Assembly: GCF_905220365.1 (NCBI RefSeq)
Contig: NC_061147.1
Span: 1,860,001 to 1,924,000 of the forward strand
Length of the DNA stretch: 64,000 nt
From: Vanessa cardui
Lineage: Eukaryota; Arthropoda; Insecta; Lepidoptera; Nymphalidae
Reading direction: 5' to 3'
The position numbers and the translations under genes were made by a program. Positions 24,803 through 36,696 of the stretch are shown here, one piece after another. The notes beneath the pieces are model-generated. The model made no database searches. It was given only the letters and a program-made list of their open reading frames with translations, and had not been told where the DNA came from. Position 1 is the first letter of the stretch. Every line of letters starts with the position of its first letter.

Positions 24803-25035
24803 GACGACCTCCATGGTCGAGTGGTGTGTACACCGGTTTTCATGGGTACGCCACTCTGAGGTCCCGGGTTCGATTCCCGGCCTAGTCGATGTAGATTACC
24901 AATAGTTTTCTATGTTGTCTTGGGTCTGGGTGTTTGTGGTACCGTCGTTACTTCTGATTTCCATAACACAAGTGCTTCAGCTACTTACATTGGGATCAGA
25001 GTAATGTGTGTGATGTTGTCTCATATTTATTTATT
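24803..25035 (+). repeat. SINE family B copy, full length
   Basis: GACCTCCATGGTCGAGTGGT at the head, GGTTCGATTCCCGGCC box B, TGGGTCTGGGTGTTTGTGGT, and an ATTTATTTATTATTTATTTA tail followed by A-runs. Confidence 0.85.
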
Positions 25036-25264
25036 ATTTATTTATAAAAAAAAAAAAAAAAATTGTTTTTTCCACAATATAACTTAAAAACAAAAAGCGT
25101 CGTGAAACTATGCAGATTATTATAAAATCGTTTTCTTAGCTCTCCAAAAATGTATAACGTATATAAATTCCCATAAAAGTGTCTTGTTTTGTCTATATGT
25201 ATTTAAAAATAAATATACATACAACTAAGTTTACGATAATCATGCAAAAATTTCAATAGCTCAA

Positions 25265-25345
25265 AGATTTAAAAGGGTGGTTAGCGATTTGAAAATCGAA
25301 GGTTCGATCTTGACCTCTTGGTCTATACTCCAATCACAAGCGTTG
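25265..25345 (+). repeat. Weak tRNA-like SINE head
   Basis: GGGTGGTTAGCGATTTGAAA with AAGGTTCGATCTTGACC at box A/B spacing. It matches none of the other families; possibly a lone decayed SINE. Confidence 0.25.
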
Positions 25346-26840
25346 CCATCAATAAGAGAAGAAAAAGAATAATAGTAATGTCTTTAAAAATAAGCATAAT
25401 TAAAAAAATTACAATTTTCATTTATAAATCACCCATAATGAATTAAAAACAGAATAATTACACTAATCTGAGAAAATGTTGATTTAATTCCAGCTAATAT
25501 ATTTATTTCCTAATCAAACGACGAGAAAAAAATTGGAAATAACAACAAAAATAATCTTAACAATAATATTCAGATTTAATAACATAAAACACTACGCATT
25601 TATTTAAAAATTAAAAATGACAATATTTACGCCGCGAACACTAAATAAATACGCAATTAAAATATAAAATAAACAGCACACAGTACACTAAACATCTTAA
25701 TTAAACGTTACATAAAACCTTTTTCCTATTTATGTAAAACCTCAAACTTCTTGCACGCGAATGTATACTTGTATATTCTATAGTCAAAATAATCTGTGGT
25801 ACTCACGAATTTCCCGCCCTTAACGCTGCCAAGGTGACACCTTCACCATAGCTTTGCTAAACCAAGACAAAGGACACATTTAGGGGATACGAGGTCCTAC
25901 AACGCACGCATGCGTACAAAACCCGCTCCCTACCAAGTATCCTCATGCTGAAAGCATGAGATTATAATTAAAACGTTTTAAAGGATTGTCAGTAAAATAA
26001 TTACTATCTCTTAATTAAAATAAGTATAAAATATATGTTAGTATTATGATTATGGCCTAATTGTTAAACGACTAAATATATTTCCTCTCTGTAAGAAATA
26101 ATGTATATAAATAATTATTACACAGGTATATAGATGAGTTTTAATTATTATTAATAATAAATTTAAACTTTTATTTGATTTTGTATAGAAATAAATATGA
26201 TAATAATTATTAAACTTATCTATGCTATAAATAAAAATAATAATATAAAAACAATAAAAAGAATATACATAAGTTGTTTTTTTTTAAGTATTTAAATAAT
26301 ATGTGGAATAAAAAAAGTTTACTATAAAATGAATTTTAGTCTTTAGCCAGTTAAAAGCGCCCTTACAAAATGGTTTCCCGCCCAAAGTACCACAGATTCG
26401 CAAACATAGTAACGACCGAGATGTGTCAAAGTCAAAAAGGTCGTATATGTACGAATAGTACCAAAGAAGTTACAACCTTATTCTACATTAATTAAGCTAT
26501 TTCATTGAATGCAGTAATAATTTTTGAGTTTAATGACACTTTCGTTTTCACAACGAAAATTTATTTAAATTTCAATTTAAAATGTACTCTAAGCTGTTAT
26601 TTTTAAGGTTTTGTTTTCATTAAATTATTTTAAAATATGTAAATATTTTGGTATGCAATTCAATGAATACGTATCAAGGTATTATTATTACAAGTCTGTA
26701 CCTGTTTTACTTAATCCCCATTTGCCCGGGGCTTTATTCGGAGTTCATGGAATTGCATTCAAACAGTTTCGTGTATCCACAGACAATTCTAGATTAAGCA
26801 GAAATAATTAATCTGAAATTTATTTTAATCTGTATATTAT
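25346..26840. other. Intergenic DNA, nothing firmly recognised
   Basis: Two small less AT-rich islands (25795-25925 and 26345-26410) both contain TTTCCCGCCC near GTGGTAC or its complement. They may be the ends of one decayed inverted-repeat element, but the match is too short to call. Confidence 0.3.
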
Positions 26841-26845
26841 ATCGT

Positions 26846-27153
26846 CGAGTCGAGATGGCTCAGTGGTGAGTCGAGATGGCCCAGTGGTTAGAACGCGTGC
26901 ATCTTAACCGATGATTGCGGATTCAAACCCAGGCAAGCACCGCTGTTTCATGTGCTTAATTTGTCTTTATAATTCATCTCGTGCTCAGCGGTGAAGGAAA
27001 CCTGCATGTGCCAATTTTCTTAGAAATTCTGCCACATGTGTATTCCACCAACCCGCATTGGAACAGCGTAGTGGAATATGTTCCAAACCTTCTCTTCAAA
27101 GGGAGAGGAGGCCTTAAGCCCAGCAGTGGGAATTTACAGGCTGTTGTTGTTGT
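26846..27153 (+). repeat. SINE A copy with a duplicated head
   Basis: A 23-base partial head (GTCGAGATGGCTCAGTGG) immediately precedes a complete SINE A that starts at about 26869 and ends in a GTT tail. Confidence 0.85.
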
Positions 27154-27186
27154 ATATTATAATTTATATTTATACATACTAATAAT

Positions 27187-27373
27187 GAGTTGAGATGGTC
27201 CATTGGTCAGAATGTGTGCTGCGGGGTCCAAAGCAAGCACAATTGGTGGAGCACATGTGTATTCCACCAACCTGCGTTGGAACAGCGTGGTTGAATATGT
27301 TTAAAACCTTCTCCTCAAAGGGAGAGAACTCCTTAGCCCAGCCGTGAGAAATTTACAAGCTGTTGTTGTTGTA
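27187..27373 (+). repeat. SINE A copy, internally deleted
   Basis: GAGTTGAGATGGTCCATTGG head, then ATTCCACCAACCTGCGTTGG and a GCTGTTGTTGTTGT tail. The box B region is mostly missing. Confidence 0.75.
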
Positions 27374-27399
27374 TGATAATAATATGCTGATAAGTGTCT

Positions 27400-27725
27400 C
27401 ATCCGTCTTAAAAACAATAAGCGGATGTAAGAGGTTCTGATAATCTTCCCCCCAGAAAAAGACTTTTAATAGTACTTATGGAAGCCTTTTTTTTCTCGCT
27501 GGAAAACGCTTTACGCGCTTCCCCCACGTGATGGAAAGTGGGGGGGGGTGAGACTCCCCGGAGCCCTGGACGCCGAGTGCGCCCAAGTACACCGGGTTTG
27601 CCCATTAAAAAACCAGCAGTAATCTTTCCGTCTTTCGGCGGACGCCACGGTATCGCTTACGCATGCTACCGTGACGGTACTTATGAAAGCCTTGCTGATT
27701 GTCTCATACTTAACCATTATCCTTA
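27400..27725. repeat. GC-rich retroelement-like fragment, class unknown
   Basis: Sharp rise in G+C with runs of G, and GTCTTTCGGCGGACGCCACG. A near repeat of the phrase ACTTATG(G/A)AAGCC at 27474 and 27682 brackets the block. By recall it resembles LINE 3' untranslated sequence of Lepidoptera. No intact coding frame. Confidence 0.35.
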
Positions 27726-27949
27726 AAGTGTCTCATCAGGCATCTTCACATCTCTTCCACTTTAGGTTAAAGCGGGTCGGTACCTCATATTCATAACATG
27801 GGAAAGATAAGATAGAAGAATATAGTTCTGGATACATCTCTCCCTTCCAGCAAAGTACCTCAGAATCGAAGGATAAAATTTCGATTTACAACCAATGCCT
27901 CTTTTTAATTTTTGCCAATTATGAAATCTAATATCAAAACATACGTTAT

Positions 27950-28185
27950 TCCAGTAAGCTCTTACAAGCTTTTGAATCGTCATTTAACAACTATATTAAG
28001 TGAAGCTACCACCGATTCGGAATGTACATTCTACCGAGAGGAATCGGCAAGAAAATCAGTAGGTAGTTACTCTTTTTCAATATTTAAAAATACAAAGTCA
28101 TGTTAATTACATACAATTATATTTAATATGGCCCTGTCTGGAAGTTAATAAGTATAAATTCCACGCTTTTTCATCTGAATAATCT
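27950..28185 (-). repeat. LINE 3'-tail fragment (repeat G), longer copy
   Basis: Reversed; includes CGTCATTTAACAACTATATT, GAAGCTACCACCGATTCGG and the distal TTCCACGCTTTTTCATC segment. Confidence 0.65.
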
Positions 28186-28204
28186 CGTGTTGAATAATAT
28201 ACAA

Positions 28205-28458
28205 AGTCGAGATGGCCCAGTGGTTAGAACGCGTGCATCTTAACCGATGATTGCGGGTTCAAACCCAGGCAAGCACTACTGATTATTCATGTGCTTAAAA
28301 TCTGTGTTCATAATTCATCTCGTGCTCGGCGGTGAAGGAAAACACTGTGAGTAAACCTGCATATGACAAATTTCATAGAATATGTTCCAAAACCTTCCCC
28401 TCAAAGGAAGAGGAGGCCTTTAGCCCAGCAATGGGAATTTACAGGCTGTCGTTGTTGA
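28205..28458 (+). repeat. SINE A copy with 3' deletion
   Basis: Intact head (GATGGCCCAGTGGTTAGAAC; GCGGGTTCAAACCCAGGC). About 50 bases are missing around 28380, where the body jumps to ATGTTCCAAAACC. Confidence 0.82.
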
Positions 28459-28459
28459 A

Positions 28460-29460
28460 TAATATACATACTTTCTTTACCAATGTTTTTTACAAATGAT
28501 TTTAATTTATGAAACGACAAAGTTGAAATTGTGTGTTACGAAGACGTATACTGTATTTTTTTTATTATTGATATATGTGAAAAAAGGAAAATCTTTTTCC
28601 GTATGAAGAAATTGAATCTCACCTCAGAACACCAAAATGAAATGTCAGAATGTAATAAGCGACATTGACTATATTTATAAAATTTAGAGCATGTATATAT
28701 AGATACACGTATCAAATTTATATATCACTGTAAGTCGATTTGACATTTCACGAATGAAATACGAATTTAATTATCACAGAATCTTGATGCAGATTAGAGA
28801 AACAATTATCTCACTTGAAAGGAAAGTACGAAAGGAAGTCGGAAAACAATTTCTCAAGGTACGATGTTTTCAAATATCTTATATTTTTTATTTAAATGGA
28901 AGGAATCGTTCATGAATGATTTTTATCTAAGCGAACTTAAAGTCAACTTTGACGTATTTTTTTATTAAACACTTGAATATTTTTAATGCGTTCGATGTTA
29001 AAGTAATCTTAGTATATTTTAATTGAATTAGTTTTGTGTTCTATTATTAAAATTAGCGATATTTCTTCGAAAAAACTTAAAATCTTCGGTAACTTTATAT
29101 GATATTCGTTTTACAAATAACTATGACAAGACTCATTTCCAAAACTATTTGAATACAAAATTATTTTAATATTCGTTTTGACAACAGTTCTAGTATTTTT
29201 GTTGTGTTCCGATTTTCTAGCCCTTATTGTCCTGGTTTCCGGAAACATTTGATGGGAAGGATTCCCACACCATGGGAATTAGGTCAAAGGATCGATAGAG
29301 GCCTTGAAATTTTCCCTCTCTATTCCTGGAGGTACCTTATTGCATATTCCATAATAATTATCCCAATACTGTGATGATTGATGATCTTATAATTCATTGT
29401 ATGGTGTATGTGCTATTAATCATAGTTGAAGTAATCTTGTTTATATTTTCCGTTTATAAC
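28460..29460. other. AT-rich intergenic DNA, nothing recognised
   Basis: No coding or repeat signal that I can support. Confidence 0.4.
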
Positions 29461-29464
29461 ATAA

Positions 29465-29640
29465 TATCCTACTAATATTATAAGTACGAATGCTTGGATG
29501 TTTGTGATTGAGTCAATCACATCAGAACGGCTGGACATATCTTAAAAAAAATTGTCACACGGATAGATTTTAATCTGGAATTGAACATAGATTACATTCT
29601 TCGAAAACTAGTACACTTTTAATAGGTTTAAAAATAACAA
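29465..29640 (+). repeat. Degenerate repeat E-like fragment
   Basis: CCTACTAATATTATAAGTACG and CAGAACGGCTGGACATATCT are typical of the RTE-like 3' ends of insects. Weak. Confidence 0.35.
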
Positions 29641-30339
29641 ATATGAAATTAAATGATTAAAAATTTATTCTTAATTAATAAAAAGAGGTTGAACAAAATT
29701 ATAAAAAAAAACCTTTGTCTGAAAGAGTAGCCTGTAAGTTTGTCCCACGATGCTGTTGTCTGCTGCTATTGTCTTGTCGGGGCTTTCTGAAAGTCCGAGA
29801 AGAATAATAAGAATAATAAGAATTATTTGATAAAATGGTTAATGTTTCTTACAACGCCAATATGGGTGGTGACCCTTACGATCAGGTGCCTATTTGTCCG
29901 TACACCAGCCTATATTATATAAACAAAACTTTTTCACTTCAGCTAAGTGTATCGCCAATTCTGGGGTCTGGAGTGTGAAGCTATTTTTTAGATAATAATT
30001 ATTAATTCTTCTTTCAAACATTTTAATGACATGATATATTAATAAAATAGCATGAAAATAAAAAGCTTGATAATAAAAAGTAAATCTGTTAAGTCACAAA
30101 GTAACTGATAAATTGAATTTATTAGCCCTCGTTTCATTTCGCTTTTTATGAGAGTGCTGATATATTTTTTGGTACGCAACGCGCACAAAATAGGATTTAC
30201 ATTATATAGAAAATTTCGTATCCAAAAAAATCATGCAATTATATCTGTTTCGCATAAGTATATGTAGTGATGTTAAAAATAAAGATTTTCATGAACGATT
30301 ATAAATATTATTATAATCCTACAACAATAACTTAACATT

Positions 30340-30625
30340 TACTTGGTAGGGCTTTGTGCAAGCCCGTCTGGGTAGGTATCACCCACTCATCAGTTATTCT
30401 AACGCCAAATGACAGTACTCAGTATTGTTGTGTTCCGGTTTGAAGGAGTGAGCCAGTGTAACTACAGCCACAAGGGACACAACATCTTAGTTCCCAAGGT
30501 TGGTGGCATATTGACGATGTAAGGAATAGTTAATATTTCTTACAGCGTCATTGTCTATGGGTGATGGTGACCACTTTCCATCAGGTGACCAATATGCTCG
30601 CCCGCCAATCTATAACATAAAAAAA
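30340..30625 (+). repeat. Repeat C copy, near full length
   Basis: TTGGTAGGGCTTTGTGCAAG, ATCACCCACTCATCAG, GTTGTGTTCCGGTTTGAAGG, CATTGTCTATGGGTGATGG, ending ATAACATAAAAAA. Confidence 0.8.
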
Positions 30626-31642
30626 TAAATAAAATAAAATTATTTCGAGTTTTATTGATTATTGTTTATTTTATTACAGGTATATGTTTTGATTAATTTA
30701 TTGAAATACCAACGTTTTTTAATACCAAAACTTCTCAAAAGTGATAGAAACCATCTTTGACCCAATGCAACAGCAAAAATGGCCGGGCGCTTCGCATAAG
30801 AGCTTTCTCAGACTCTGCCGAAGCTTATTGTAGGTAGTTAAGATAAGACGTGGCTAAAAGGTATTTGTGCCGTAGTGAAACATTAACAAGCTGTCACTTC
30901 AAAATTTTGCCACGAGACATTTAATAATAATTAATCAAAAGATTAATTGCTCTGTGTATACATACGTGTAAAGTTTGTGTTTTCTTTTTACGTTCAATTT
31001 TTAAATTTATAAGTTTTTCTTATCCTTATTTTGACTTAAAGCTTGCTTCATATCAAATTTCATTAAATTCGATTGGCCGTGAAAGACAGACATATACTTT
31101 CTCATTTAATATATAAGTATAGATTATTATAGGTTATTTTAATGAATTATTTGCATGCAATTAAATTCTATTTCTAATAGAAGTAGAAATTATCGCGCAT
31201 ACAAAGGTACTTACAACAAAGATTTTTGTTTTTTTTTTTTATATATTTAGGGATAGAACGCACAGTAAACATATATAAGGAAATAAAGCAACATATATTT
31301 AGTCTATTAATAATATTGTTGTTGGAGTTTCACTAAATTTAACATCAAACAAGTTTAGACAGATTGTGTAGTTTAGTGATGAACGTATTATGAAAGTTTA
31401 CGTAACTATCCTAAGAATAATTAGTGTCGATAAATCTGACAAATCGTTAAGTTTCCGTATTTTAACAGAGTAACTACTGAGTTACTTTCCTGACCTCGGT
31501 AGAATCTACATTCCTCAATCTAGATTTCTCAATCATCACAGACATACATACCTAGTTTGTAAAATGACATCCATTATAAATATAGTGGTTTCAGTAATCA
31601 TCGCCTATGAAAACAACCAATTTAAAAGAAGTTTCTAATTCG

Positions 31643-31939
31643 GGAACCGAGATGGCCCATTGGGTAAAACGCGTGCATATTAGCTGATGATCGCGGGTTC
31701 AAACCCATGCAAGCACCACTGAACATTGATGTGCTTAATTTGAGTTTAAATTCGCCTCGTGGACGGCGGTGAAGGAAAGCATCGTGAAGAAACCTACATG
31801 TGTCTAATTTCAAAGAAATTCTGCCACATATGTTTTCTACCAACCCGCATTGGAACAGCGTGATGGACCGAACTTTCTCAAAGGAAGTGGAGGCCTTAGC
31901 CCAGCAGTAGGAAATATACAGGCTGTTGTTATTGTTGTT
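31643..31939 (+). repeat. SINE A copy, full length
   Basis: GAACCGAGATGGCCCATTGG head, GCGGGTTCAAACCCATGC box B, ending GGCTGTTGTTATTGTTGTTT. Confidence 0.85.
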
Positions 31940-32358
31940 TAAAAGTATTATAATATAACTTTTTTAAACTAACCTGTTAAATTAATATAATATTTAAAAT
32001 AGGATTGTGATTAATATTTATCAAAATATGTTCAGTAATATGCACTATGGTATTTTAAATGTGACCCTATTTCAAGCCCTAAATTTCATTCAGGAAGTAT
32101 AGGAAGCGTGCTCGTGCCCCGTCTAACGACTTCCGGTCGAGGTGTGAATGTACAACGCACTACAACTACGTAACTGTGCTACACATGAGATAACAACTAC
32201 GTTTTTATCTTAAGAAAAAAAAATACGCTGAAGAATTTTTTTTCCGAAGGTACTCTCCTTTCTGACACGATTATACTTATTATATATAGCTTAGTATAAT
32301 TTAGTCCACTGATGATTATTCTTAAAGAGAAATAAATTACGATTAAATGGACTTCGAC

Positions 32359-32592
32359 AAATATGGGACAATATCACATACATTACTCTGATCCCAATGT
32401 AAGTAGCTAAAGCACTTGTGTTATGGAAAATCAGAAGTAGGTAAAGACGGTACCACAAACACCCAGACTCAAAACAACATAGAAAAGTAATGAATTTTCT
32501 GTATTGATTCGGCCGGGGATCTAAGCCGGAAACTCGGAGTGGCGTACCCATGAAAACCGGTGTACATACTACTCGACCACGGAGGTCGTCAT
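32359..32592 (-). repeat. SINE family B copy
   Basis: Reverse: ATCACATACATTACTCTGAT at left; ACTCGACCACGGAGGTCGTC at right. Box B is mutated (GGGATCTAAGCCGGAAACTC). Confidence 0.8.
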
Positions 32593-32704
32593 TATACCGT
32601 TACGTATCAGCTTATTCAGCTTCTTAACTTTTCTAGTCTACTTACATAACGTTATATAGATATGTGTTGTATTTTTGGAGAAGAAAAATAATGATATTGA
32701 AAAG

Positions 32705-33025
32705 CATTCTTTTTTTTATGGGATATGTTGGCGGATGAGCATATGGGCCACCTGATGGTAAGTGTTCATTATCACCCATAGACAATGAAGCTGTAAGAAA
32801 TATTAACTATTCCTTACATCGTCAATGTGCAACCAACCTCCCAAGGTTGGTTGCACATTGACGACTAAGATGTTATGTCCCTAGTGCCTGTAGTTACACT
32901 GGCTCACTCACCCTTCAAACCGGAACACAACAATACTGAGTACTGTTATTTGGCGGTAGAATAACTGATGAGTGGGTGGTACCTACCCAGACGGGCCAGC
33001 ACAAAGCCCTACCACCAAGATCTTA
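32705..33025 (-). repeat. Repeat C copy with an internal perfect hairpin
   Basis: GGCGGATGAGCATATGGGCC to CAAAGCCCTACCACCAAG. At 32821-32862 a 19-bp exact inverted repeat (GTCAATGTGCAACCAACCT, loop CCCA) replaces the usual single-copy phrase. Confidence 0.78.
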
Positions 33026-33059
33026 CAACTAATTGCGTTTTATCAATGATATTTAAAAG

Positions 33060-33308
33060 TATATTTACATCTACCTGTTGACTTACAGGCAGGATATATT
33101 AATTTAATAATTGTATTAACTTAAAAATTAACTAACATGACTGTATTTTTTTAAATGTTGAAAAAGAGTAACTACTGAGTTTCTTGCCGGTTCTTCTCGG
33201 TAGAATCTACTTTCTGAACCGGTGGTAGCTTCACTTAATTGTTAAATGACGATTCAAAAGTGCTTGTTAAAGCCCACTTGAATAAAATATACTTTGATTT
33301 TGATTTTT
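33060..33308 (+). repeat. LINE 3'-tail fragment (repeat G)
   Basis: ACCTGTTGACTTACAGGCAG, GCCGGTTCTTCTCGGTAGAA and the TTTGATTTTGATTTTTGAT terminus. Confidence 0.7.
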
Positions 33309-33650
33309 GATCTAATTGCGGTTTAACCAAAACGCAAGGTTATGATTCTAATGATAGTAAAAGCAAGCTTGCTCTTGGTAACTAACCATAGGGACCGAAT
33401 TATTAACAATTTTATCAAACAGGAAGTTTCCTGTGTGGCTGTGGTGAGGCTTGCACAGTGAGGGCGATGCTCAGTAAACAGGTACATATTTTTTACAGCA
33501 CCAATGCCTATGACCGTTGAGGAGCAATTACTACCAGGATGATATACCTTCAAATAATTTCACACTAAAAAATGACGAATCGTTTAACTATGTCGGTATA
33601 AACCGGTACATTATAAAAGCATGTTCATAGACAAACTTATTTATAGTGTT

Positions 33651-33832
33651 ACTAGCAGTCGCCCGCGGATTCGCACACGTTTTAGTGTTGTCAAGTGTCA
33701 GGCAAAAAAGGAGCCTATGTCCTATCGTGTATTTCAAGTTTGCTTCATAGCTAATTTCAACAAATTCAGTTCAGCGGTTTGATCGTGAAAGAGCGACAGA
33801 TAGACAGATAGAGTTACTTTCACATTTATAAT
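33651..33832 (+). repeat. RTE-like 3' fragment (repeat F)
   Basis: AGCAGTCGCCCGCGGATTCG head; AGAGTTACTTTCACATTTAT tail. It abuts an opposite-strand RTE fragment. Confidence 0.7.
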
Positions 33833-33837
33833 TATCA

Positions 33838-33955
33838 CCATCATCAACAGCCTTTTTTCGTCCACTGCTGGACATAAGCCTCTCCAATAGCACGCCACTG
33901 TGATCGATCTTCGTCTGCTCGCATCCAGCTCCTGCTGGCAAGAGCAGGAGCACAA
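33838..33955 (-). mobile_element. RTE-type LINE 3' end, coding remnant
   Basis: The minus strand encodes SWMRADEDRSQWRAIGEAYV followed by QQWTKKGC and a stop, then a GATGATGG-type tail. This is the familiar C-terminus of RTE-group reverse transcriptase ORFs in Lepidoptera (by recall). Severely 5'-truncated. Confidence 0.65.
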
Positions 33956-34117
33956 TTATCATATTAATATAGATTTTTCAGCCAAAAAGGATATTTTGTC
34001 ACTAGTGTTCTATAAAAAAACAAAGTAACGCAAATACCAACCAATATTAACAAAAATCTCTATGAAAAGAAACGACTATATTTTTTATTATGGTATAAAA
34101 GAATCCCGACACACATC

Positions 34118-34231
34118 TCATAACGCAGTGTGTACTCCCGGATCCAGATACATCCGCGCGTCGGCGGACGTCGCGCCGCTCCCGTGGGACGCGCCTCCCC
34201 TGCCGCGATCTTCTATGCTGCTGATCACATC
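34118..34231 (-). CDS. Orphan terminal-exon-like open frame
   Basis: After acceptor TTTGTTTACTATAG, 37 codons run to a TGA at 34118-34120: DVISSIEDRGRGGASHGSGA, then TSADARMYLDPGVHTAL. G+C is far above the surroundings. An AATAAA-type signal (ACCATAATAAAAAATATAG) follows about 35 bases after the stop. Length is 38 codons, phase 0. I do not recognise the protein and see no convincing partner exon between here and 39058. It might be an alternative 3' exon of the zinc-finger gene (whose nearest upstream exon, 42761-42865, also ends in phase 0), the end of another gene, or a relic. Confidence 0.35.
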   Translation of the reverse strand, partial: DVISSIEDRGRGGASHGSGATSADARMYLDPGVHTAL

Positions 34232-34384
34232 CTATAGTAAACAAAGCATACGGAACCTAAAACAGCTCTCACGTTGCTCCAAAACTATATTTTTCAATCT
34301 ATACTAATACTGTTTTGTCTGTTACGCTGTGACGGGTAAACAACTGAACTAAATTTGATGTTTTTTGCGATGTGGTAAGCCTTT

Positions 34385-35392
34385 TTTTTATTGTATAGGT
34401 TGGCTGTTGGTTGGTTAGTTGGACGAGCATATGGGCCACCTGATGGTTAGTGGTCACCATCACCCATAGACAGTGTTGGGCAAATTTTAATTGCAATTAA
34501 AATTAAAGATTAACAATTAATTAATTGTTAATTGTTACTACTACAGTTAACAATTAATCAATTGTAATTGTGGAAAATCACAACTAACAATTATTTAATT
34601 GTTAACTGTATTAGTAACAATTAACAATTAATTAATTTTTAATTGTTTTGTTAATTTTAATTAAAAATAACAATTAAAAATAGCGCTGTAAAATATAAAG
34701 ACTTGAGCGAAAACGACGACTTGAAATGTTTTTGTTTTATACCTACGCTGAAGAAATATTTATCAATGCAACTTTATATTATATAATATAAAAATAAACA
34801 CTTTTTTTCTGTGGAAAGAGACATTTAGAAAAAATAAGCTTAAAACTTAGAGTCTTTGACCACATTTTTATTCGTCTGAAGTCTAATACTTATAGCTTAA
34901 TTTTCCTAAAAATTTACTAATTACATTTTGATGTATAAAGTTAATTGTTAGTTTTAATTGTTTTATAAAACAACTAAAAAAGTTAATTGCAATTATTTTA
35001 ATTGTAAGTTGCAATTGACATACGTTAATCAAATTAATTTAATTGCAAGGTGCAATTAAAAGTGTAATTGCGATTAATTTAATTGTAATTAATTTAATTG
35101 CAATTACTTTTTTAGTCAATTAATAAAATAATTAACAATTGCTTGATTAATGCCCAACACTGCCCATAGACAATGACGCTGTAGGAAATATTAACTATTC
35201 CTTACATCGTCAATGAGCCACCAACCTTGGAAACTAAGATGTTACGTCCCTGTGCCTGAAGTTACACTGGCTCACTCACCCTTCAAACCGGAACACAACA
35301 ATACTGAGTATTGTTATTTGGCGGTAGAATAACTGATGAGTGGGTGGTACCTACCCAGACGGGCTTGCACAAAGCCCTACCACCAAGTAAAC
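34385..35392 (-). repeat. Repeat C copy split by a hAT-type insertion
   Basis: Outer parts 34385-34470 (GACGAGCATATGGGCCACCT) and 35163-35392 (AATGACGCTGTAGGAAATAT ... CCCTACCACCAAGTA) form one ordinary family C copy once 34471-35162 is removed. Confidence 0.85.
34471..35162. mobile_element. hAT-type non-autonomous element, 692 bp, AATTAA-rich
   Basis: Termini CAGTGTTGGGCA and TGCCCAACACTG are exact inverses, flanked by the 8-bp duplication CCCATAGA at 34463-34470 and 35163-35170. Both are hallmarks of hAT elements. The interior is almost wholly built from permutations of AATTAATTGTTAA-like words. No transposase frame remains. Confidence 0.9.
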
Positions 35393-36138
35393 GTGAACCT
35401 CGGTATAGAGCGTGGGCTATTTCTTATACATAAAACCTTTGAACCTCCACTCCCCAATAGCCAGGAGAAGCTGTTAGTGCATTTTATAAATATCAAAAAA
35501 TGATTTATACTCATAATGGTACTTTTAAACATAAATTCGACTGTATTTTTTTTATATTTGTTACCTCATTACTTATAACTGGGTGAACAGATTTTGACAT
35601 TATTTGGTTATTTGTTGTTTTAAAGGATGTTTTATTAAAGATAATGCACAGTGGATGTTCCTAATGTGCGCTATCGTATAACGAATAACGGTCAGGTAAT
35701 GAAATATTCCTTTATATAAAAAGTTTAAATATTTTCACTTGGTTTTTAGTAATTTTTCTAAGGTTCTTCATTCTAATTCAATAGTAAAGGTAAATAACAT
35801 TTATATGACCTATAATTTTTCTGTCAAAAAATCCGAAATTCGTAATTCTCGACGTAAAAACTAATGCCTGAATATCTGAATATGAGTAATACTTATGCCA
35901 CACTTTTCTCAAATAACGTTAATTTATTTCTTAATCATCTTAATTAATAGTATTTTTATGTACCTATTTCAGTGTGACTTATAGTAAATTTTGCAATTGA
36001 AAATATAAAAATGGGTACGTTTGCTTTAAAAAAAGTTAATTCATGGTTATATCTGTGGTACTATTATAAAACACGATTATAATTATGCAGCAAATGCTGT
36101 TAAATAATGAGACCACTTAGGGTGCCGTCGGTACTTTC
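35393..36138. other. Intergenic DNA, nothing recognised
   Basis: AT-rich, no supportable feature. Confidence 0.4.
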
Positions 36139-36394
36139 TTAACCCTTTCACCGCCTGACTTTTTAGCGATTGGCGTGCCCCCAGCGCCGGCACATTTAAC
36201 AATAAATAATACCTACAAAAAAATACGGTTGTGGGTACATTTTTCGATGTCGATGTCGATATTTCGCTATAATGATGATATTGTATTTACGAGCTTGGTT
36301 AACCAACAACTACATACATACTTACCTACTACAGTATACTCTACTACTACTACTGAATGAAAATTTAAAAAATTATACTTTACAATTATTATTA

Positions 36395-36600
36395 TAATTT
36401 TTATACAACTAACAACTGATGGTAAGTGACAACCGTAGCTTGTAACACTAAAAACTAAAAGCACCGCAAACGCATTGCCGAACACCCCCCAGGAGCTCTG
36501 GTCACCTTACTCAACGTCGGGCTACTCCATATTTCGAGAAGGATATGTCCTGCTGTAACTCTACCTCAGTTGAAATAACACTAAAAAAATGAATACAAAT
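36395..36600 (-). repeat. Repeat D copy inside the piggyBac element
   Basis: GATGGTAAGTGACAACCGTAG, GCAAACGCATTGCCGAACAC and CAGGAGCTCTGGTCACCTTA match a common lepidopteran interspersed repeat, by recall. Confidence 0.5.
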
Positions 36601-36605
36601 TATAA

Positions 36606-36696
36606 CCTGTTCATCAATATCAAAATCTTCGTCTGACACAAATTCGTTATCGTCATCACCTTATAGAATCCGTATTAATTCTTCAACAGTCGTCAT
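36606..36696 (-). pseudogene. piggyBac transposase N-terminal remnant
   Basis: About 30 codons with one internal stop after RIL; acidic run EFVSDEDFDIDE. Frame closes soon after. No catalytic DDD region is present in this element. Confidence 0.5.

Noticed and set aside
24820..24895. tRNA gene suggested by GTGGTCGAGTGG and GGTTCGATTCCCGGC
   Set aside because: Head of SINE family B, seen in at least seven copies with the same downstream body.
27408..27983. Cluster of short frames on both strands in a GC-rich block
   Set aside because: Frames overlap each other on both strands and no splice structure fits; the block looks like retroelement 3' sequence.
34062..34307. 81-codon plus-strand open frame
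   Set aside because: Antisense to the better supported terminal-exon-like frame, which has an acceptor and a polyadenylation signal.
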